Source: JADJLQ01 sp034439915
GTDB lineage: Bacteria; Bacteroidota; Bacteroidia; Chitinophagales; Saprospiraceae
DNA: 14,948 nt
Direction: 5' to 3'
NCBI GenBank assembly: GCA_034439915.1
Contig: JAWXBI010000287.1
Location: forward strand, 1 to 14,948
The first letter of the stretch is position 1. Every line of letters starts with the position of its first letter. Made by a program: the position numbers and the translations under genes. The notes under the pieces are model-generated. The model was not told where the DNA came from and searched no databases. It worked only from the letters and a program-made list of their open reading frames with translations. Below are positions 7,473 to 14,800 of this stretch, piece by piece.

Positions 7473-8236
7473 ACCGATTTATAAAATTTGCTGGTATTGG
7501 ATTTGGGTTAGTATTATGGCAAAACGCCTGTAAACCTGCAACAGTTAACAAAGATCCTCAATATATTATCGACCAATCAATAAAGGCACATGGCAGCAAG
7601 GTCTTTGACCAGTCCATCATAGAATTCAAGATGGGAAACCGGTTTTATAAATCCACCCGTAGCCAGGGCCAATTCAGGTATGAACGGTTCTGGGATTCGA
7701 TCGGTGTGACGATCCATGACGATTTGACTAAAAAGGGTTTGGTACGTCAAATCGATCAAACCGAAATCATTCTGGATACCAAAAAAATTGACAATTATTC
7801 CAGTTCACTTCGTTTGGCCATGTACATTTTTGGGTTGCCATTTGGGTTCAATGATCCGGCCGTGATTAAAACCTATCTGGGGGAGGTCATTCTGATGGAA
7901 GAGCCTTACCATAAGATTAAAATAACCTTCCGATTAAATCCCAACGACCGCACCATTCATGATAATATTTATGTGGCCTGGATCCATAAAAAGAAGTTTA
8001 CCCTGGATTACCTGGGATATTTATTAAATGAACCAGAGGAGAAAGGGAACCATTTTCTGCAGGCACTTAATGCACAAAAAGTAGAGGGTTTGAGGGTACA
8101 GAAATACAAGGTATATAAACCCAGTCAGGATAGTTTACTTATCCAGCCAGAAGATCTGGACCAGGCCTGGGCTGCGAACCAACTTATGCTTTGGTCATCC
8201 TTTGAGGTAAACCAATTAAAAATAAGGCCTAAGTAA
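7469..8236 (+). CDS. Lipoprotein-like protein of unknown function (DUF6503-like)
   Basis: This 255-residue product has an N-terminal hydrophobic stretch ending in a cysteine (FAGIGFGLVLWQNAC, Cys21). The residues before Cys21 (QNA) are a weak lipobox, so lipidation is possible but not certain. The mature part opens with YIIDQSIKAHGSKVFDQSIIEFKMG and continues with a beta-rich pattern (FRYERFWDS, RQIDQTEIILD, KIKITFRLNP, IYVAWIHKKKFTLDYLGY). From memory this resembles the Bacteroidota DUF6503 family, a probable LolA-like beta sheet; that assignment was not searched. It overlaps metZ by 4 bases (ATGA), so an envelope protein is translated in the same unit as a methionine enzyme. No catalytic motif is visible. 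Confidence 0.82.
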   Translation: MNRFIKFAGIGFGLVLWQNACKPATVNKDPQYIIDQSIKAHGSKVFDQSIIEFKMGNRFYKSTRSQGQFRYERFWDSIGVTIHDDLTKKGLVRQIDQTEIILDTKKIDNYSSSLRLAMYIFGLPFGFNDPAVIKTYLGEVILMEEPYHKIKITFRLNPNDRTIHDNIYVAWIHKKKFTLDYLGYLLNEPEEKGNHFLQALNAQKVEGLRVQKYKVYKPSQDSLLIQPEDLDQAWAANQLMLWSSFEVNQLKIRPK

Positions 8237-8252
8237 CAGTATAATTCCGGAT

Positions 8253-8277
8253 TTAACTTCTTTAAGGTTAAGATTTT
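8253..8277 (+). terminator. Weak hairpin after the osmC-like/metZ unit
   Basis: TTAAC (8253-8257) pairs with GTTAA (8267-8271), extended by TT/AA with one bulged G and a 4-base loop, then GATTTT. The stem is AT-rich and the T run is short, so this is at best a weak intrinsic terminator, 16 bases after the stop. Confidence 0.3.
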
Positions 8278-8304
8278 ACTGTACAAAGCGTTCTAAAATT
8301 ATTG

Positions 8305-8312
8305 TATTTTTG
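8305..8312 (+). promoter_or_regulatory. -7 box of the T9SS surface protein gene
   Basis: TATTTTTG is an exact TAnnTTTG match ending 23 bases before the ATG at 8336. The best -33 candidate is CTG at 8279-8281, one mismatch to TTG, with a 23-base spacer. It uses the same octamer as the metX promoter. Confidence 0.45.
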
Positions 8313-8335
8313 ATTCACTTAGATAAATCTTAATA

Positions 8336-10498
8336 ATGAGGTTAATTTTTAAAATCACACTAGGTTTCCTCTTGTGCTGGAGCCAGTTATTGACGGCACA
8401 AAAACTGGATATCAGTCTGACCAGTGGCCTGGTGGCGATCAATGAAAAATGCGCCTTACTTAATAATGAACGGATCCAGTTATCCCTGGATAGTGCTGCT
8501 AAACAAAACATCCGGTTTGCCATTTCACTGGGAGGAACTGCAGTAAGATCCACTGACTATGCTACTAATCTGACCGATACCGTCTCTTTTAACATAGGGG
8601 AACGCACCAAGTCTTTTGACCTTACCGTATTCAATGATGGGACAACAGAAGCGGATGAAACGATTCGAATCATAGCTCGCTCAACCACCGGGATAACCGA
8701 TACCCTTATACTTACGATTAATGACCACATAGCCAGGATTCTGACTTCACAGGATACCTTCAGAAGATGTTCCAATGAACCGTTTGAATTAAAAGTGTCC
8801 AGGGTGAATCGTTCTTCGATAACCTGGTTTCCGGCCGATATGATCAAAACAACTTCCGACAGTTCTGCATTTATCATCAGTCCGATCCGGACCAGTTCCA
8901 TAGTAATGACCGCTATGATTGATAACTGTGTAGAACGCGATACGATTTATATAGTAAGTCAACCTATTGGAGTTTCTTTAAATACGCAGGATACCCATTA
9001 TTTATGTTTTCCGGATTCATTCCGGCTGGTAGCAAATATTACACCCGGCACTGCGATTGTCAGCTGGACTCCATTGGATAGTACTACCCGGTTTATCAAT
9101 GCGACGAATATCCAGGTAAAACCTCCTAAATCCGCAACGTATATCGTCAAGGTGATTGCAGGGGTATGCCGGGCATCCGATACTGTATTTATACGCATGG
9201 ATTCCCTGAGAGACACCAAAGTTGATCACTTTCCAAAAAAAGATAAATACTGCAAAGGCGATAGTATATTTTTCTTTGGTCAAAGGCACCCCAGAGATTT
9301 ATTTCCTTCCATTATGCCAATGTGGGACCCATCCAATGGATTCCAAACCCCCGCAGATACCTTTAATGCCGTTATCCAGGCCGATGTCACGACTACTTAT
9401 TTCAGGACGACCAAAAATAATGCTTGTATCCATCGAGACAGTGTCTACATCAAAGTGGTTGAACCTTCTATACCGGTAGGCCCCGTGGATACGACAGTAT
9501 GTCCCGGCACCACGATTCAAATTACTTTTAAACAGGACACCTCAGCGTATAAAGATTTTAAATGGACCCCTCAGGATGGGCTTATTAATTGCAGTACCTG
9601 CTCTGACCCTAAAATAAAAGTCAACGGCCAGCAAATGTATAAGGTCGAAGCCAAAAAAGATGGCTGCGATGCTTCCACTGAAATCAGTACCAATGTATTT
9701 CAAAAACCCAGCGTCCGGGTGGCTGCCGATTTACCACCTCCTCTTTTAGCCGGTACGGACATCCGGTTATTTTTATTGGGAACGGAAAGACTAAAGGCCT
9801 ATAGTTGGAGGGTCGACGGGACTGCTGTTCCAGCTGCCACCCTGATATACACCCTGGTAAAAGCTACCCCGGGAAATCATGTGGTCGATGTGGTAGTAAC
9901 CGATGAAAACGGCTGTATGTGGAATTACAATTTTATTATTCAGGTCGTATGTCCCCCCAATACATTGGTATTACAACGTTCTCCGCTGGGCAATATCTAT
10001 GAAGGGACAACGCTAACTATTTCGGCGGTTGGTATCAGTACCATGGTGACCGGGATACGCTGGAGTGCCAATGGCAATAACCTCAACACAAATGGCCTCA
10101 TTTTGACCAATAAAGTAACCAATGCCGGCGTAGTGACATACCGATTTGAAGCCACAGATGTAAATGGCTGCCCCCTCCTGGCAACCATAGCAGTAACGGT
10201 GATACCTTGTATATCACCGGAAGAATTGAAGAAAAAAATTCCAAACGCATTTAGCCCCAATGGAGATGAGAAAAATGACTTTTTCACTTATTCGGATGGC
10301 TCATTAACTATTGCTAAAATTTTAGTATTCAGCCGATGGGGACAACTCGTGTACAACAATACCGACCCGGAGAATGGATGGGACGGAAAGTTTAATGGCA
10401 ATGATGCAGCATCGGATGTTTATATTTATAGACTTACCTATATCTGTGGTGATGGAGCACCCTTAGAAGTGAGTGGAACGGTGACTTTATTGAGATAA
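8336..10498 (+). CDS. T9SS type B (CHU_C) surface protein with Calx-beta-like and Ig/PKD-like modules
   Basis: This 720-residue secreted protein has a signal peptide in 1-22 (FKITLGFLLCWSQLLTAQ). Residues about 27-130 look like a Calx-beta domain: ISLGGTAV..TDYA, VSFNIGERTKSFDLTVFNDG and EADETIRI. About 135-460 hold modules of roughly 75-90 residues, each opening near one cysteine and closing with C..(R/A).DT(V/I)(Y/F)I: DNCVERDTIYI, GVCRASDTVFI, ACIHRDSVYI. These are probably extracellular disulfide-bonded Ig-like folds. PKD-like segments follow at about 460-620 (VVVTDENGCMW, EATDVNGCPL). Residues about 626-720 form the CHU_C sorting domain (IPNAFSPNGDEKNDFF, IYDRWG-like VFSRWGQLVYNN, GWDGKFNG). 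It has its own promoter box. A role in adhesion or gliding is inferred from domain type; no enzyme domain is seen. Confidence 0.92.
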   Translation: MRLIFKITLGFLLCWSQLLTAQKLDISLTSGLVAINEKCALLNNERIQLSLDSAAKQNIRFAISLGGTAVRSTDYATNLTDTVSFNIGERTKSFDLTVFNDGTTEADETIRIIARSTTGITDTLILTINDHIARILTSQDTFRRCSNEPFELKVSRVNRSSITWFPADMIKTTSDSSAFIISPIRTSSIVMTAMIDNCVERDTIYIVSQPIGVSLNTQDTHYLCFPDSFRLVANITPGTAIVSWTPLDSTTRFINATNIQVKPPKSATYIVKVIAGVCRASDTVFIRMDSLRDTKVDHFPKKDKYCKGDSIFFFGQRHPRDLFPSIMPMWDPSNGFQTPADTFNAVIQADVTTTYFRTTKNNACIHRDSVYIKVVEPSIPVGPVDTTVCPGTTIQITFKQDTSAYKDFKWTPQDGLINCSTCSDPKIKVNGQQMYKVEAKKDGCDASTEISTNVFQKPSVRVAADLPPPLLAGTDIRLFLLGTERLKAYSWRVDGTAVPAATLIYTLVKATPGNHVVDVVVTDENGCMWNYNFIIQVVCPPNTLVLQRSPLGNIYEGTTLTISAVGISTMVTGIRWSANGNNLNTNGLILTNKVTNAGVVTYRFEATDVNGCPLLATIAVTVIPCISPEELKKKIPNAFSPNGDEKNDFFTYSDGSLTIAKILVFSRWGQLVYNNTDPENGWDGKFNGNDAASDVYIYRLTYICGDGAPLEVSGTVTLLR

Positions 10499-10905
10499 GA
10501 CAGGTTACGCATCGATTTTTTGTACTTCACCCTATTGTCAGGGGAATAAGCCAGATCGCATCACCAATGTCTTTTAGCTAACGATTTTTATTCCATGCTA
10601 CCTGAACAGTATAACCTGGAAATTCAGGTTGTAACTATCCAGGTCTTTCTACTCGATGATTGTATTGCTTTAATCTATTGGGTCAAAAATCATGGTGTTA
10701 TTCCAGAGCCTCCTGGATTAGAGGGCTAGAACCGCTTCTCGTTGCAGGCCAGCCGGGACATTTGGATCTAAAAGTGAATAATGTCCCGCAGCTATTTCCA
10801 ATAAGAAAACTGGTAATAACTGGGATCTTATTAATTTTACCACAAGTATTATCAGTTAAAATATCATTTTTTCCATATTATTTACCCAGCCTATCCCCAC
10901 TTCAA
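10499..10905. other. Non-coding leader with two inverted repeats
   Basis: This is the largest gene-free gap before the terminal array. An open frame runs in from 10660 but adds 82 unlikely residues ahead of an obvious lipoprotein signal, so it is treated as non-coding. Two inverted repeats stand out. TATAACCTG (10610-10618) faces CAGGTTGTA (10625-10633), a 9-pair stem with one G-T and a 6-base loop. CGGGACATT (10754-10762) faces AATGTCCCG (10780-10788), a perfect 9-pair stem with a 17-base loop. Between them AGCCTC and GAGGGCT (about 10707-10727) can pair with one bulge. The stretch 10705-10790 looks richer in G and C than its flanks. No known riboswitch class is recognised. Confidence 0.55.
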
Positions 10906-12195
10906 ATGAAAAAAATAATCTGTATTTGCTGCTGTGTATCCCTATTGTCTTGTCATTCCCGGAAACAATCCTCTGATGTTGTAACCAGCCCTATTCAGGA
11001 AGAAATTAGTTTGACTACACCAGTACCCGGAGATGAAGCCGGGTTGAAAAAATTAGCCAATGAGCTTGCCCAACAATACCAGATCGTCGACGGACATGTG
11101 GACCTGCCATACCGCCTAAGCATTAAAAATTTCAGGCCGACCAAAGAATTTATCGGTATACCGGTGGATTCTAAACAAGGGGACTTTGATTTTGTGAGGG
11201 CAAAAAAAGGAGGGTTGGCCATCCCTTTTATGTCTATTTATATCCCTGCGTCCTATCAAAAAGGAGGAGCTAAAAAATACGCTGATGAATTGATAGACAT
11301 GATCAATTCTATTATCAAAGCCCATCCATCCAAGTTTGCACCCGGTCTGAGTGTTGACCAGGTGAATAACAATTTTAAGAAAGGACTTATTTCGCTTCCT
11401 ATGGGTATGGAAAACGGTGCGCCGGTGGAAAATGATCTGGCTAACCTGGCTTATTTTCATCAACGAGGGATACGCTACATTACCCTGACGCACTCAGAAG
11501 ACAACCAGATCTGTGATGCCGCTTATGCCAAGACACGGACCTGGAATGGACTGAGCCCTTTTGGACGTCAGGTCGTTGCCGAAATGAACCGGGTAGGAAT
11601 GATGGTGGACGTTTCACATATCACGGACAGTAGTTTCTGGCAGGTTATCCGTCTGACCAAGGCCCCCGTCATCGCTTCTCATTCTTCCTGCAGGTATTTT
11701 ACACCTGGTTTCGAACGGAACATGGGTGATGATATGATATCAGCTTTAAAATCCAATGGCGGCATCATTATGATCAACTTTGGGTCTGATTTTTTAGATG
11801 GCAGTATCCAAAAGAAAAATAACGAGAGCCGTAATGAACTGGAAAATCTGCTGAAAGCTCAAAATCTTAGCCCCCGCGATTCAGCCGCCAAACCCATCAT
11901 CAAAGCATTCGAATTGTCCCACCCATCATTGTATTCCGATGTAAGCCGGGTGGTAGATCATATCGAGCATGTAATCCGCCTTGCCGGTATAGACCATGTG
12001 GGTTTTGGTTCTGATTTCGACGGCGTGGGAGATTCCCTGCCCGTAGGTCTGAAGGATGTTTCAGCCTACCCCAATATTATTTATGAGTTGCTCAGGAGGG
12101 GTCACAACGAGGAGGAAATAGCCAAAATTTGTTCAAAAAATTTATTGAGGGTATGGAAACAAGTGGAACAAGTTTCCCGACAACTAAAATCATAA
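10906..12195 (+). CDS. Membrane dipeptidase (peptidase M19), lipoprotein
   Basis: A zinc metallopeptidase of the renal dipeptidase family that cleaves dipeptides, including D-residue dipeptides in bacterial members. It has 429 residues. The start at 10906 places a clear lipobox (VSLLSC, Cys16) at the N-terminus, so the enzyme is anchored in the envelope; the longer frame from 10660 is rejected. The metal ligands are visible: His64 and Asp66 in DGHVDLP, bridging Glu169 in GMENG, His238 in DVSH, His259 in SHSSCR, and Asp370 in GSDFDG. The order matches family M19. The C-terminal NEEEIAKICSKNLLRVWKQV is typical. It follows a long leader with inverted repeats. A peptidoglycan-recycling or nutrient role is inferred. 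Confidence 0.93.
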   Translation: MKKIICICCCVSLLSCHSRKQSSDVVTSPIQEEISLTTPVPGDEAGLKKLANELAQQYQIVDGHVDLPYRLSIKNFRPTKEFIGIPVDSKQGDFDFVRAKKGGLAIPFMSIYIPASYQKGGAKKYADELIDMINSIIKAHPSKFAPGLSVDQVNNNFKKGLISLPMGMENGAPVENDLANLAYFHQRGIRYITLTHSEDNQICDAAYAKTRTWNGLSPFGRQVVAEMNRVGMMVDVSHITDSSFWQVIRLTKAPVIASHSSCRYFTPGFERNMGDDMISALKSNGGIIMINFGSDFLDGSIQKKNNESRNELENLLKAQNLSPRDSAAKPIIKAFELSHPSLYSDVSRVVDHIEHVIRLAGIDHVGFGSDFDGVGDSLPVGLKDVSAYPNIIYELLRRGHNEEEIAKICSKNLLRVWKQVEQVSRQLKS

Positions 12196-12202
12196 AAGGT
12201 TT

Positions 12203-12237
12203 ATCCCCCTGTTAAATTGGAATGTCAAAGAGGGGAT
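12203..12237. other. Inverted repeat between the dipeptidase and the next gene
   Basis: ATCCCC at 12203-12208 faces GGGGAT at 12232-12237 across a 23-base loop, just after the dipeptidase stop. No T run follows directly, so it is a poor intrinsic terminator; it could be a weak one or chance. Confidence 0.3.
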
Positions 12238-12261
12238 CACCATTCTTGTTGTAATAATTCC

Positions 12262-12269
12262 TATATTTA
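12262..12269 (+). promoter_or_regulatory. Possible -7 box before the 12287 lipoprotein gene
   Basis: TATATTTA matches TAnnTTTG except at the last base and ends 17 bases before the ATG. TTG triplets at 12246 and 12249 are too close for a usual -33 element. Confidence 0.25.
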
Positions 12270-12286
12270 TTCAAAGGCTTTATGTT

Positions 12287-13207
12287 ATGTTGCTAAGATG
12301 GATACCTGTAATGATTGCCGCCGCCTGCTTCGCTTCGTGCCAACCCGTTGTCAATATCGGTCCGGTAATATCAAAACATAAAGATTTTGATCAATACTGG
12401 AACCAGGGCAAAGCAGAGATTACAACCTATGATCTGTACCAGGCCAGGTATGGTGAAATGCGCCAGGGTGAAGCAGTCATAGTATTTGTGACTGAAAATT
12501 TTTCAAAAGAAAAACAAGTTAAAACGGATAACCCCAATGCAGTTGCCACACCTGTCATTCCGGTATTAAAAATGAACCTGACAAAAAGGTTCTATACAGG
12601 GATATACCCTTATTCTATGATGTTGTCCAGTTTTGTAGCCGCCGGAGGTATGGCTCCATGGCAAGCGCTCAAAATTGCTTCTTCGGTGTCGGAATGGTGT
12701 GGACAAGTATATGCCCAACTCAACCTGCACGATGATCATTACCGCTTCAACCTACACTCCTATTTTGAGTCTGAGGGAGATATAGACAAACACCTGAACC
12801 GGCACATGACTGAAGATGCAGTCTGGAACCTGATCCGTATCAACCCGACCGCCTTATTACAATCCGACAGCATCATGATTATTCCCAGTTTGTTTTATGC
12901 CCAATTAAAACATATCGAACTCAAGCCCTACCGGGCAAAAACATATCATCTCAACCTGGATATAGGCAACAAAGTATATCATATTGAATATCCTGAGCTT
13001 GGACGGTCCTTGTACATAGAATATGAGCCAGAATTCCCCTTTGCAATTGTCAAATGGAGTGAAGAATATAAAGATGGTTTTGGTGAAAATGCAAGGGTTC
13101 TATCTACCACAGCTCACCGCAAAAAACAAATCATGTCTGATTATTGGAAAAAAAATAAAACCCAGGACGATAGCCTGCGGCTCGAACTGGATATAATGAA
13201 ACTTTAA
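12287..13207 (+). CDS. Conserved Bacteroidota lipoprotein of unknown function
   Basis: This 306-residue product has a good lipoprotein signal (PVMIAAACFASC, Cys18). The body carries segments that I recall as conserved across Bacteroidota: YWNQGKAEITTYDLYQARYGEMR, AVIVFVTENF, KQVKTDN, the PVLKMNLTKRFYTGIYPYS-like stretch, EWCGQVYAQLN, SYFESEGD and MIIPSLFYAQL. Homologues are often labelled 'septum formation inhibitor Maf', but the Maf nucleotide pyrophosphatase signature is absent and the lipoprotein signal argues against that label. The ATG at 12287 is chosen because it gives a complete signal peptide. It lies between the dipeptidase and uppP on the same strand, with small gaps (91 and 44 bases). 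The function is unknown. Confidence 0.87.
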   Translation: MLLRWIPVMIAAACFASCQPVVNIGPVISKHKDFDQYWNQGKAEITTYDLYQARYGEMRQGEAVIVFVTENFSKEKQVKTDNPNAVATPVIPVLKMNLTKRFYTGIYPYSMMLSSFVAAGGMAPWQALKIASSVSEWCGQVYAQLNLHDDHYRFNLHSYFESEGDIDKHLNRHMTEDAVWNLIRINPTALLQSDSIMIIPSLFYAQLKHIELKPYRAKTYHLNLDIGNKVYHIEYPELGRSLYIEYEPEFPFAIVKWSEEYKDGFGENARVLSTTAHRKKQIMSDYWKKNKTQDDSLRLELDIMKL

Positions 13208-13251
13208 GCCGTACTCTTTTTTTGTTTTGATCGTTACCTACAATTTTATTC

Positions 13252-14073
13252 ATGAATCTTATTGAAGCTATTATCCTTGCCATCGTGGAAGGAATCACTG
13301 AATTTTTACCAATTTCATCGACCGGGCATATGATTATCGCCAGTTCCGTCATGGGTATCCAATCCAATGACTATACCAAATTGTTTGAAGTGGCCATTCA
13401 GTTTGGTGCAATCCTGGCAGTTCTGGTCTTGTACCGTAAAAAATTCCTGGCATTTAAAAATTACAAATTTTATATCAAACTCCTGGTTGGCGTGATCCCC
13501 GCCCTGGTGCTAGGTTTTTTGTTTTCAGACTCTATCGATGTTATGCTGGAAAGTCCATTAGTCGTAGCCATCACGATGTTATTGGGTGGTTTTGTGTTGA
13601 TTGTAATCGATAAAATTTTAAACCGGCCCTCCATTCAGGAAGAAGCTGGTATTACGTACCGAACAGCTGCGATCATCGGGCTGTGGCAAACCTTGGCGAT
13701 GATACCCGGTGTGAGCCGCAGTGCCGCCTCCATCCTGGGAGGTATGCAACAAAAACTAAGCCGTGACCTCGCAGCGGAGTTCTCCTTTTTTCTTGCAGTA
13801 CCTACTATGGCCGCAGCGACCTTGTATTCGGTGTTACTTAAAAATTGGGAGATCGATGGCACCGCCACCAAAGGATACGAAATGATCCTGGCCAGTTCAG
13901 AAAATACCCTCGCTTTTATTGTGGGCAATCTCGTCGCGTTTATCGTTGCAGTATTGGCTATCCGCTTCTTTATTGGTTATTTACAAAAACATGGATTCAA
14001 ATGGTTTGGATATTACCGGATAGTTGCGGGATTGATTTTACTTTTATTGCTGTATTGGGATGTCCTGGGGTGA
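13252..14073 (+). CDS. uppP: Undecaprenyl-diphosphatase UppP (BacA family)
   Basis: This integral inner-membrane enzyme removes a phosphate from undecaprenyl diphosphate to regenerate the lipid carrier for peptidoglycan and other surface polymers. High expression of the family gives bacitracin tolerance. It has 273 residues, the usual length. The two signature motifs are intact: VEGITEFLPISSTGHM (12-27, with Glu13, Glu17, Ser22/23 and His26) and PGVSRSAAS (152-160, with catalytic Arg156). The RDLAAEFSFFLAVP segment (171-184) is typical. About eight hydrophobic segments cover the length. The ATG at 13252 directly precedes the first membrane segment. The nearby envelope peptidase is thematically consistent. 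Confidence 0.96.
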   Translation: MNLIEAIILAIVEGITEFLPISSTGHMIIASSVMGIQSNDYTKLFEVAIQFGAILAVLVLYRKKFLAFKNYKFYIKLLVGVIPALVLGFLFSDSIDVMLESPLVVAITMLLGGFVLIVIDKILNRPSIQEEAGITYRTAAIIGLWQTLAMIPGVSRSAASILGGMQQKLSRDLAAEFSFFLAVPTMAAATLYSVLLKNWEIDGTATKGYEMILASSENTLAFIVGNLVAFIVAVLAIRFFIGYLQKHGFKWFGYYRIVAGLILLLLLYWDVLG

Positions 14074-14088
14074 ATTAACTATACCCCA
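14066..14088 (+). terminator. Hairpin spanning the uppP stop codon
   Basis: TGGGGTG (14066-14072) pairs with TACCCCA (14082-14088) as seven pairs, one of them G-T, with a 9-base loop. The stop codon is inside the structure. A T run (14108-14112) lies 20 bases further on, too far for a classical intrinsic terminator, so this is a weak call. Confidence 0.3.
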
Positions 14089-14130
14089 ACAATCCGGTGT
14101 GGATAACTTTTTAAATCTTATGCATTCACC

Positions 14131-14304
14131 ATGATGAAAATATTTTGCGTGGGTATAGTCTGCCTGCTGGCTTGCAAGTCATTGCCGATACAAAATGCTG
14201 GCAGTGCTGGCCGTGAAACATGGATAGCAGAGAGCACCATGAGTGCGCTGGCGGCTGAACTGGGTTTTAATACCGCTGTTTTGCGTTATGCTGACAGTAA
14301 ATAA
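14131..14304 (+). CDS. Short lipoprotein-like ORF, 57 codons, possibly truncated
   Basis: The frame runs from ATG-ATG at 14131 to TAA at 14302-14304. It encodes a lipoprotein-type signal (KIFCVGIVCLLACKS, Cys15 with LLA before it) and then about 40 residues including ETWIAESTMSALAAELGF and ending RYADSK. A TAACTTTT sequence at 14104-14111 (one mismatch to TAnnTTTG) lies 19 bases upstream of the ATG, the same distance as for the osmC-like gene. The stop codon abuts the first repeat module, so this may be the remaining 5' end of a longer gene cut by the repeats, or a genuine small lipoprotein such as a cell-entry or lysis-type peptide. I do not recognise the family. The signal sequence is the main support. 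Confidence 0.5.
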   Translation: MMKIFCVGIVCLLACKSLPIQNAGSAGRETWIAESTMSALAAELGFNTAVLRYADSK

Positions 14305-14560
14305 AGGCGCACCTTCCGGATCTTCGATCTTCCTGAACTAGATGTTTGGGAGGAGATGTTCTCCGACCTTGAAAATAATTGTGAATACCTCGTTTGGGAG
14401 ATGTTCTCCGACCTTCGAAGTCCAACTTTCTCCCCAACAAATAAAGAAACAACTTCCGGATCTTCGATCCTCCTGAACTAGATGTTTGTAAGGAGATGTT
14501 CTCCGACCCTCCCCTGAATATTTTTCATGGTTGAATTCCGACCCTCATACGCACTCCACG

Positions 14561-14648
14561 GTCGAAGTCCAACTTCCGGGGTTTCACCCCTCCCCAACAA
14601 AGTAGCCTGAAAGGCGCAACTTCCGGATCTTCGATCCTCCTGAACTAG
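14561..14648 (+). repeat. 88-bp exact direct repeat, copy 1
   Basis: Identical base for base to 14801-14888, 240 bases away. It contains the 3' half of a B module, the GCCT-GAA-AGGC linker hairpin and the 5' half of an A module. The flanking bases differ slightly between copies. Perfect identity suggests recent duplication or gene conversion within the array. Confidence 0.9.
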
Positions 14649-14800
14649 ATGTTTGGGAGGAGATGTTCTCCGACCCTCCCCTGAACATTTTTCATGGTTA
14701 AACGCCGACCCTCGCACGCACTCCACGGTCGAAGTCCAACTTCCGGGGTTTCACCCCTCCCCAACAAAAGGTGAACTCCGACCCTCGCACGCACTCCACA

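Noticed and set aside
10660..10905. 82-residue N-terminal extension of the dipeptidase
   Set aside because: It would place a lipobox signal peptide in the middle of the protein. The ATG at 10906 gives a standard lipoprotein start.
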